Shown: piece after piece, positions 8,733-17,022 of the stretch | Numbering within the stretch: position 1 is the stretch's first letter | Layout: the number at the start of each line of letters is the position of its first letter | Assembly: GCA_025765595.1 (NCBI GenBank) | Contig: JAIVFH010000329.1 | Coordinates: 1 to 27,658 of the forward strand | Source of the DNA: Obelidium mucronatum | Taxonomy: Eukaryota > Chytridiomycota > Chytridiomycetes > Chytridiales > Chytriomycetaceae | Direction: 5' to 3' | DNA length: 27,658 nucleotides | Translations under genes and position numbers: made by a program | Notes under the pieces: model-generated | Seen by the model: only the letters and a program-made list of their open reading frames with translations | The model's database searches: none | What the model was told of the DNA's origin: nothing

Positions 8733-11700
8733 CTAGTACTCGCTGTCAAATGATGAGTCGCGCGCATAGCGGTTGTCGTTTCTTCTTCTTGAGCTATTGT
8801 TGTTGCGGGTATCGTTTCTTGATGTAGAAATCGGCGCAGCTTTGGGTGGCGGCGATCTCTTATTGTTGGTAACTGGAGTAGGTTCGCGTGAAATATCTCT
8901 TCGTCTCCTGCTGCTTCCGTCGTCTCGTTCTCTTGAAGAAGCCACCTGCTGTCGCGGCGGCCGAGGAGGACGTCTTTGTCGGCTTCCTGCATCAGAGTCA
9001 GTAACCACCTCTCTTCGATTGCTTGACGTAGGCGGTGGTCTTCGTTTTGGCGTTTCATCGAATGAATCCTTTCCTCGATGGGATTGTTCAGAAGCGGAAG
9101 CATCATCATCATCATCGTCATCGTCATCGTCGTCATCACTTCTCTTTCCACCCAAAGCGACAGAAAGCGTTGTACTAGCTGTACTCAGAACCGAAAAAGT
9201 CGGGTCCACATTAACTCTCCCCACCAATTTCGGCTCTTCAGCCTGTGGAGCAGCTGTGCCTTGTGGCGTGCCATTTTTGTTGGACCCAAATATCCATCCC
9301 AGAACTCCACGACTTGGTCCGGCAGCTGCCGGTGGCGTTGTTGGCTGGTTACTTTTCGCGGTATCCTTCTCCTTTTCTGGTTCCTCCGTTGTCGCCGCCT
9401 TGATGGATGCATCTTTCTTCTTTGAAGGCGGAACAGGAGCAGCACTGCTTGCAATAGAGATGTTACTTGATCTGCTGGCAATACTATCCGACTTTTTAGG
9501 TTTGGACTCGTTCGAAGGGGTAACCGCTTGACTAACTGATGGGCCAGCTGGTGTTGGGGGTGTACCAGCGGCACTTCTCCAAAGAGACCGTAAAAATCCT
9601 GGACTACTGGGGGTAGTAGGAGAAGATGACGCAGGCGGGGGTACAAGGTTCACAGGAGAAGGTGCCTTTAGATCCTTTCGGGGATCGTCCGAACTCAATG
9701 GGATATGAGAATCGTTACTTTTGATACTCAATTGGGAAAGGCGGGAGTTGGAAGATATCGGGGTGGCGTCGTAGTCGTTGCTGGGAGTGAGTGACGGGGT
9801 TGCAGATCGAGAACGACGCCTTTTGTGGTTGTTGTTGGAACGTTTTTTGACGGGTGCGTCGCTTTCGTCTGAGACTGCATCTTGTTTCTTTGATTTTGAG
9901 GCTTTTTTAACCAGACTTCGCCTCTTTGTTGGAGGCGGTGGTAATGCAGAGCCATCAGAATCAAGCGATAGATCTTCAGTATCAGACGTTCCAATTTCCT
10001 TCTTTTTCGATGTGCGCCCATTAATTTTGCGACGTGGGGATACAACGTCCTGAATCTGGAACGCAGAATCATCCGTGGCATCCCCACCGCCAATACCAAC
10101 ACTTCCATAATCCCCACTAAATCGAGAAGAGACGATCGATTCTGCGAATCTCCGACTTGGTTCACTCCGATTTTTATGAATCTGATCAGGATTAGTTTTA
10201 GAGATTGGGACAGACTTCAAGTCGACAGAGATCCTTTTCTTCTGCTTTCGGTGGTTCCTTGCACTTCCTCTTGGGTATAATTCATCATCGTCGGTTGCGC
10301 CGTCAATCTGGAACTCAGAATTCGTTTCAGGATCTGAAGCATGCGGTGAGGGTGACGGTGGGGGAGGTGGTTGTCGCTTTGAAGTTTTTGCAAAAGATTT
10401 TGTCGCAATACTCTTGAATTCGTGTTCAGAATCTTGAAGTGTATCAAAATGCTTCTTCTTATTGTTCTTAGAGACACGATCGTCCGCTCGTCTTCCGTTC
10501 TTGGAATTCTTGGAGTTTCGGCCATATTCATCATCTTCATCATTTTGGTGGGGTTTGGATTTGGACAACTTTCCTCGAGAATTTGATGACGAAATCGGAA
10601 CATCTTCATCGTCATCTTGCGCTTTTCGAGAATTGGACGACTTGACAACCACGTCTTCCTTCTCATCTTCCTCTCGCCGACTGTTTTTGGACGCAACTTT
10701 TTGTCTGGAATTAGAAGACTTCATAGCAATGTCATCATCAGACACCCCCTCCTGCCGACGGCCATTTTTGGAAGTGACTTTTCGAGAATTGGAAGATGAG
10801 ATGGGACCGTCCATATCAGAATCCTCCATGCGCCGTGCGTTTTTCGACGAAACTTTTCGAGAATTAGATGACACCGAAGCGACGACGGGAATATCCATAT
10901 CCGAGTCCACTTGACGCCCGTTCTTGGAATCCTTTCGCTTTTCCTCCTTACCAGACTCTTTCCGCACCCCCAACAGCTTCTCTTTCGAACTCCTGGATCG
11001 CAATGAATCCATTGAATCATTCTCATCAAATCGGTTTTTGGCTGCCTTCTTTGAATGCTTTTTAGAGTCAGGAAAGTCATCTTCAGTGTCTTGGTCTTCA
11101 AGATTCCAATTCTTATTCGACGATTCCGTTCTCTTTGGGATCACACCAGCTCCAGCTCCACCACTAGCATTTGCATTGTTTTCTGGTGGAACCAAAGCGT
11201 ATCTTCCCAACTGACTAACCCCCTCCTCGATTGCTTTCCTGCGGACAAATTCCTTGACTTTCGGGGACGTGATCATGAGAACGCAGGATCGTCGTTTGGA
11301 GGCATTGAGCATGTGGAATGGTTTCCGTTTCCTTGATTTTTTCTGCTTTTTTGGGGCTGGAACTTTTGGAAATGATGATGGTGGAGGAGATGCTCCTACT
11401 CCTGCTGCTGCTGCTGAAAAATAATCTGCTGATGTTGTTGCCGCTGCTTGTTTGGACGTCTTTTTGGATGATTTTTTTGGTGGTAAGTTCGACTCCTCGC
11501 GGCCATCATCGTTATCGTTATCGCCGGAAACAGCCGGAGTTTGCGGATGTTTTAATTTAGATTGTTTTAATGGGTTCTTGGACTTTACGAAATCTGCATC
11601 GAATACTCTCTCGGCTGGAGATTTTGGAGGATCGTGTAGTTGAGCTATTTGAGATGACCAAAAAAAAAAAAAGAAAGAGCATTAGTCTCTCTTTTCTTTT

Positions 11701-12948
11701 TTTTTTTTGTCTTTTTCTCCAAATAAGAAAATGAAAAGGGTAGCTTACGTTTTCCAAGAGGTAGTGGAGATGACTCCATTCGATTACGCGTCATACGGGT
11801 GGTGGCGGGTTCAACTGAATATAGAAGACTGGATGTTCGATTTTGCTGGATAGAAGGTGTAGAAGATCGAAGAGATAATGTTCGTGGAGGTCTGTTGCGT
11901 GATGCTATCAGAAAAAAAATTTTGTTGGTCAGTCTATAACATGAGGAAAAAAAAATAATGGAACCAACCTTCCCCGTTGCCTCTTGGTGAGCCTTCAAAG
12001 TAGCGTTTGTCGCGTTCTCCGTCTCCTCTTCGTCGCTCCGAGTCTGACTCTTGTAGTTGTGTACGCTCCTTTGGATTCGATTCCATCCGTTGTCGTTGTC
12101 GCTGCTCCCGAGGACTCCCTGTGCTCGGGGTTGGTTCTTGAGCGTCTGAGAAGTCTTCTTCAGGTCTCCTCCTTCTGGAAGTTGAACGAGAGGGTATATA
12201 ACGTTTTTTGTTGCTTGATGATTCCGGCTCAGTATTCGTTTCATAGGATTCTTCGGCAGATTGGTTGTTGTTGTTGTTGTTTTTGCGGACTCTTGGTTGA
12301 CTCTAAAAAAAAGTAGATCTTTTGTCGTTAGAGGCTTGAGGGAAACAAACAAGCAATTGAGAGATTGGTTGATTTTTTTGGCACGAGGCAGTAACGGGGG
12401 CACCTCCTGTAAATGAATAGTGGCGGGCGACAAAGCATGTTTTTTGGGGATGAGTCATTCACCTGAGACCGATCCCTTTGGACTTGATCGTGATGTTTGT
12501 GATTTGATGAAGGGGCTTTCGGGTCTCGACTAGAAGCAGGTAAGCCACGTCGCGCTCCTCCACCACCACCGCCGCCGCCATCCAACTTGTCAAGCGCCCG
12601 TCCAGAAGCCGTTGGGATTCCTTGGATTTCATCAAGAGCGGCATGCAAAGTGGTGGTGGGTTTTGGATGTTTCGGTTTCACTTTTGGAGTCGGGGATCGA
12701 CCTCTGCCGCCGCCAGAGCGAGTGGCTGTGCGATTCTCGTCAGCGTAAATAGAACCTCGCATAGAGCTTCTTGTGCTGATGCGGTGTTTTGAGGAACCGA
12801 TTGGTTTATAGAGTTGTTTGATGGTGTTGTTTTGGGTGGTCTCTCCTGGAATTGTTCTGTCACGCGTTGGCTGGCCCTTGATGTTGTTGTGCCCTTTCTC
12901 GGATGTCCTGGGAGGTCTCTCCCGCCGGTGCGGAGACGAATTGGGCAT
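8733..12948 (-). CDS. Very long disordered Ser/Arg/Asp-rich protein (five exons here; may continue upstream)
   Basis: Exons 12948-12463, 12406-12351, 12300-11969, 11904-11749 and 11644-8733 join in phase to 1,313 residues. Introns are 56, 50, 64 and 104 bp; the second has a CTAAC branch site. Its ends could shift to 12346/12303 without changing frame. The protein is almost entirely charged and low complexity: RS-like patches, a run of about 12 Asp, Pro-rich blocks and a series of SSNSRKV-type repeats. A basic, more ordered patch, SPKVKEFVRRKAIEEGVSQL, lies in the middle. GVLGWIFGS recalls the WVGWLFGG of the downstream gene. Composition resembles nuclear or RNA-processing scaffolds, but that is only analogy. 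The ATG at 12948 is conservative: coding sequence may extend to 13182 or to 14235. Confidence 0.7.
9101..9139. repeat. CAT/CGT trinucleotide repeat encoding poly-Asp
   Basis: A run of (CAT)n with CGT interruptions. On the minus strand it encodes about 12 consecutive Asp residues of the large disordered protein. Interrupted triplet runs of this kind usually vary in length between strains. Confidence 0.85.
10570..10935 (-). repeat. Coding tandem repeats of an SSNSRKV-SKN-RR unit
   Basis: Five or six degenerate units of roughly 20-24 codons. Each has a Ser-Ser-Asn-Ser-Arg core, then usually KV, SKN, a basic pair and an acidic spacer with Asp and Ile-Pro or Gly-Pro. Basic and acidic halves alternate. 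The repetition is clearer in the protein than in the DNA, which suggests an old, selected repeat rather than a recent expansion. Confidence 0.75.
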
Positions 12949-13041
12949 CCAAGTCAGCGGGTAATTAAGGGTGGTGCGGTCCCAAGAGAAATTGTGAAAT
13001 CAAAAATTGATTGAAAATAACAAGGGAACAAGAGTGATTAC

Positions 13042-13182
13042 AGGAGCCCAACAGTTCCAGGAATTGAAGAAATGAGCCATGTTGTTGAATAATTTGCGTA
13101 GATCTGGGTCACACTCACAGGCAATGTTGACGAAAGAAGCGTAGAGGTGGTGGCTTTTAACGGTGTCTTTATTATTTTCCAT
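13042..13182 (-). other. Candidate coding exon between the two disordered-protein genes
   Basis: From an ATG at 13182 this frame reads a complex, Cys/Trp/His/Phe-containing sequence including SHHLYASFVNIACEC, PDLRKLFNNMAHFFNSW and NCWAP, unlike the low-complexity neighbours. It reaches a GTAATC donor at 13041, and the frame otherwise ends in TGA at 13002-13000. A phase-consistent acceptor is the GAG just before 12918, the first AG after about 160 AG-free bases. A phase-consistent upstream junction also exists (donor at 13208, acceptor before 13153). It is therefore probably an internal exon linking 13172-14235 to 8733-12948, but transcript evidence is needed. Confidence 0.45.
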
Positions 13183-14235
13183 TACTGCTAATTACAATTG
13201 CACCAAACATCTGATTTAAATCGTCAGAAAATTGAATAGGTTGCTGAAGTCGCATGCGTTCTCTGCTTCGACTTGTGTTTCGCGATCCCGGACGGGATTG
13301 AGATTCTACATGATTAAATCCATTAGCGATGAAAGGAGAGACAAAAAAATATATCACATTCGCCAACCTTGAACAGGATGATCATGTTGTTTGGGTTCTC
13401 CAGAGTTTCTTCTCCTACCACGTGATGGGGGGCGACTCGCTGGTTTAGATGGAGAAACAGAGGGAGAAATTGGAGAGACTGGCGACGTGACTATTTCCCC
13501 GCTTGAGCTGGATGTGCGTTCTCTGCCATGCGAGTGTGATCTGAAGCGATTGTTTGAGCTTGTAAAATTGGTTGTCGATGTTGGTGACGCTGCCGGACTG
13601 AGCGGCCGCGGCCTGTGTCTCTGTGGTGAAGTTGGAGTAGTTCGCGCGTTGAAGTTGTGGTTGAAGTTGCTGGTGTTTGACTGCAGTGCCTTCCCTCTCT
13701 GGCCAGAACCCGAAGTTGGGCCTGGACCAGAACCAGAACCAGACGGCGGCAGCGCATTTGGCGTGCGCGGTCTTCGCGACGGCGACTGAGAGTGAGAGTA
13801 TGAGCGGGAGTGTGGCTGTGAGTGAGATGGACGCGACTGCGAAGGCGATCTGGTTGGGTTGTTGAAGTAAGCGATGGGCGCAGTTTTGCTCGAGGCGGCC
13901 TGGCTCTTGCTTGCGCCTGTACTTGCGCCCTGCGTGCTTTGCGCAGCGCTTCGTTCGCGCGAGTGCGCCAGCGACTTGTCTCTGCTGCGGCTGTGGCTTC
14001 TGCCCGGCCGCTCGTTCGAGTTCGACAGCGAATTCATCCGCGAGCGAACACTCAGCGGCGCGCGCAGATGCGTCGAGTGCGAAAGAACTTCCGCCTTTGC
14101 AGCGGCTGCGTGCGTGTCGCTGAAGCTGCGCTGCATTTGGTTTTGGTTTATTCTTTTATTCTCACGTGGTGTCTCAGATAACAAGGTGAACAGCTTGATC
14201 ACGGAGTTGAGCGGGTTCTGAGCTTGCGAAAACAT
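13172..14235 (-). CDS. Disordered Arg/Ser-rich protein (or 5' part of a larger gene)
   Basis: Exons 14235-13368 and 13305-13172 flank a 62-bp intron (GTTGGC...CATGTAG) in matching phase and give 333 residues. The ATG at 14235-14233 begins a short hydrophobic-rich segment (NSVIKLFTLL) followed by long Ser/Arg/His/Pro sequence with SHSRSRDKS, RSYSHSQSPSRR and GSGSGPGPTSGSG patches. No domain is recognisable. RS-type composition is common in nuclear speckle and RNA-binding cofactors, but that is weak evidence. The stop at 13172 overlaps the ATG of the next open segment (13182), which is unusual for separate eukaryotic genes and is one reason to suspect a single gene from 14235 to 8733. It is divergent from the gene at 14437, with 201 bp between the ATGs. 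Confidence 0.65.
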
Positions 14236-14436
14236 TCGTGGGACTGACTCAGTCTCTGTTGCTGCTGTTCTCTTTCTCGAATCTGACCTGCTATATTTAC
14301 GCCTAATTTAAAATCACGAATGCAGATATTAAATTCCGTTGGCTAAGCTTCGGAACGAGAACGTGTTTGACTGTGTTTGATCATCAGGTGCCGAGGAAAA
14401 CGGTTTTTACAATAAAACAATTACCACTCGGACACA
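14236..14436. promoter_or_regulatory. Bidirectional promoter region
   Basis: A 201-bp gap between divergent ATGs at 14235 (-) and 14437 (+). It contains AT-rich segments (TATATTTA near 14292; TACAATAAAACAATTA just before 14437). No other signal recognised. Confidence 0.45.
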
Positions 14437-16717
14437 ATGGCCACCCAAGCTGCACAAGCTCCGTTTCTTATTGACACTTTGCGACTCTCTCGTGTTTCTC
14501 CGTCGCTCAACGTGGCTGTTCTCAAGGCAGAGTGCCAAGCCAGAGGATACCCTGACGCTACAATCAAGGCAAACTCTAAACAAAAAAACGATCTCCTCTT
14601 GCTTCTGGTTGACGGTACTATCCTTCTGAGTGCCACGAAGGAATATCAGATTGTTGAGCAATTGAAGGCGCTGATATCCAGCGAGCGCTCAGAAAAGCGT
14701 GATGCTGCATTGCAGGTGTGTAACAGTGTGTTTCTCTACCGCCGGATGCTAGTGTCATCTAGCCTTGGGCGATTTCATCTCGCCGGAGGCGTTTTTTCTA
14801 TTCTTTTCTTTTTATCTCGCCGTGGGCGAGGTATTCTTTTTTCTTTTCTTCTTCTTACATACATCATAAAGCTGGATGCATCCCGCCGTCAAGAAGCAGA
14901 ACGCAAGAAGCAAAAGCGAGAATCAAACGCCGCTGCAAAAAGGGAAGCCGAAAAAATTCTTTTTCGCGCCTGCGAAATCGATTCTCAAAAAATCCATCAC
15001 ACCATTCCTGTTCATGCCTCTGCCCACGGGTGTGCTCTCATGGCTCCATCCAGCTTGATTCGTCTCCATGGATTCGCGCGTGAACGCTCAGCCGTGTGTG
15101 ATACCAAATGGCCTGGCTGTACTCGCCAACCTGTTGTCTTGTCGTGTGATGCCTGCAACTTTGATTTGTGCAACAATTGTGCTGAACTGGCGAAATTGGA
15201 TCTGGCGACGCGCGAGCAACGGAAACGCGTTTTTATTCAACAAGAAGAAAGAAGACGGCAGCTTTTGCGTGAGCAACAGTTGCGTCGAGAACGTGAACGG
15301 GAAGAAAGGGAACTCGCCGAGAAGAGAGAGCGTTTGGAATTTGTAAACAAGTTGAATGTAAGATTGCCAATTTGTTTTTTATTTCACTTGCCTTTTTTGT
15401 GTGATACTCGACGAGATCACTCAACCTCTGTTCTGTGTAAATCAACCCTTTTCTTTTTAGGCAACAAAGGCCTCCGTAAAGGTTCCAAAAGGAGCCAATA
15501 AGGATAAGAACAAATTGCTCAAATACGTTGTCTGGAGCTCGGATGGATACACCAGCGCTTTCTGGCCCTTTGTTTGATGGTACGCTTTGTTTGATGGTCT
15601 GAGTGGGTACCCTACCTTAAACCTTCCATTAGACTAACACCTGCCACCTGACCCCAATCCTACCAATGAACAGACACAAATCAGCGATCTTTGACCAGTA
15701 TTCATCGCGAAAATTCGGGCTACTTGACTTTGTGAGTTGCATTATTTATTTGGGTCATTGCTCACCACGCACATGAAAAAAACACAGAAATCGCAGCAAC
15801 ATGCTGCACAATGCTGCCAACTTCCTCGACTTCCATGCAGTCTTCCAGAAGATTTGCCGCTGCCGATGGTCTGATGACATCCGACTCCATGTAAGTACAA
15901 CTACTAACCCAAAATTCATCTAAAACGCTCCTCGGACGCTCGGTCCCTGAAACCCAAGTCTTGTATTCGTCTCAAAAACTGGCTTTTTTTAAATATGTGA
16001 GTTTTGTGCTTTATTGGAATTTTCACTCACGCAACGCCAGCCAGCACCTAAAAAAGGTACAGAAGTATCGAAGTGATGTTCTGTTCGCCGCTGCATCATT
16101 TTCCAGTCCAACAACCCGTACAAGCTTCCTGATGGCTCCGACGCTGCATCTGCAGCTGCTGCCGAATTGATTACATCAGACAGCAGGTACGTTGTGTGTT
16201 AAGTTCTCTTAAATTCGTCTAATATTGCCAATTTATTCCATCAGGTACCTATTCATTTCGAAACAGTCGGATACTGGCCTGTTGAAACTGCAGTCTCAAT
16301 TCCTCAATCCTGCGTTTCTCCAAGTTGCAATAGAAATCACAAGAGATAGTTCCGTCAGCAAAATCTGCAACTTTCGGGAGCTTTCGAAACGGCCGGAATA
16401 CATGTTTGCCTGTGCCGTGATTGTGAGTGCTTATTCTTGTGTTTTTCATCGCAACCAATCCCTCTTAAATCATCCTTGGCCAGACGAGACACCTCTTGGA
16501 GCGTATTGCCTTGCAAAGAACAGGAAATTTCAATGAAAGTTGTTCGTCTGCCTTGGTTTATTCAGAATACATGGAGATGCTGGCTAATCCATTAACAAAA
16601 GAACGTATGGAAGCGAAAGCAAGACGATTTTATTCGGAATTGGAGACAAAAATCAAGAATGCACCCGCAGTGGAAAAGCAAAAGTGCGAGAGTGATGTGG
16701 ATAGTGGAAGAGAATAG
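14437..16717 (+). CDS. SAP-like / ZZ-like zinc-binding coiled-coil gene with an unresolved frame break
   Basis: Exons 14437-14715, 14872-15357 and 15461 onwards encode a SAP-like N-terminus (NVAVLKAECQARG), a Cys cluster of ZZ/DC1 style (CTRQPVVLSCDACNFDLCNNC) within about residues 190-210, and a long Arg/Glu/Lys helix. This frame meets TGA at 15575-15577. A phase-consistent continuation runs through 15674-15731, 15788-15890, 16107-16186, 16245-16422 and 16484-16717 (TAG), with two possible micro-exons at 15959-15996 and 16041-16056. The second half contains NMLHNAANFLDFHAVFQ and RYLFISKQSDTGLLKLQSQF and is probably folded. The halves are either one gene broken near a 17-bp-period duplication, or two overlapping genes. 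ZZ fingers bind zinc and often histone or ubiquitin-related ligands; the actual role is unknown. Confidence 0.6.
15568..15598 (+). repeat. 14-bp direct repeat, period 17 bp, at the frame break
   Basis: CTTTGTTTGATGGT occurs at 15568-15581 and 15585-15598. Each copy contains a GATG|GT donor-like junction. The first copy is open in the +1 frame of the upstream exon. The second is open in the upstream frame but only after the TGA. Confidence 0.9.
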
Positions 16718-16732
16718 TTTTTTTTTTTTTTA

Positions 16733-16738
16733 AATAAA
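16733..16738 (+). terminator. Polyadenylation signal of the 14437-16717 gene
   Basis: AATAAA begins 16 bp after the TAG at 16717, behind a run of T. It supports 16717 as the true 3' end. Confidence 0.5.
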
Positions 16739-16894
16739 CACGGCCTTAAAATATATTCTCTGTTATTTATTACGGATTTAATTTGGATTGGCTATGGATT
16801 TTCGCCCATTTCGAAACAATTTAAGATGATTCGGAATTGACACCAATAATTTTAAAATACAAACCAAATATTACCTATTATTTCGTGATGCAAC

Positions 16895-16925
16895 AAATGA
16901 TTTCAGATTGAGCGAAATCATTTGC
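16895..16925. repeat. Perfect 11-bp inverted repeat with 9-bp spacer
   Basis: CAAATGATTTC at 16895-16905 pairs with GAAATCATTTG at 16915-16925. The arms can form a hairpin or act as a dyad binding site about 100-130 bp upstream of the next coding frame. Confidence 0.85.
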
Positions 16926-17022
16926 CTATATTTTAAATCATTTGAGAAATTTTGCATATTTGAAATGCATTGTGAAATCCCAGGCCGAATGATTTCAGTT
17001 TGATGCATTTCGATTTATTTCG

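Larger units (their letters stand above)
16718..17022 (+). other. Repeat-rich gap upstream of the 17023-18843 gene
   Basis: Besides the polyadenylation signal it contains a perfect inverted repeat (16895-16905 and 16915-16925), another AAATCATTTG at 16936-16945, and AATGATTTCAG twice. A GCAACAAAT word appears at 16891-16899 and again near 17025. Any first exon of the downstream gene should lie here, but no convincing ATG plus donor site was found. Confidence 0.55.

Noticed and set aside
9097..9140. Regular CAT repeats considered as a CRISPR-like array
   Set aside because: Simple in-frame triplet repeat coding Asp, with no spacers, in a eukaryotic gene.
8773..9531. 252-codon plus-strand frame across the disordered-protein gene
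   Set aside because: Complement of Ser/Asp/Arg-rich codons; Leu/Ser low complexity, no splice logic, and no independent support.
13000..13002. In-frame TGA read as selenocysteine or readthrough
   Set aside because: TGA ends several genes here (for example 3421 and 6433), and a canonical phase-0 GT-AG intron removes this TGA.
12982..13041. A GT-GG intron ending TTTCTCTTGG before 12981
   Set aside because: Phase fits, but the acceptor is non-canonical; the GT-AG alternative to 12919 also fits and needs no exception.
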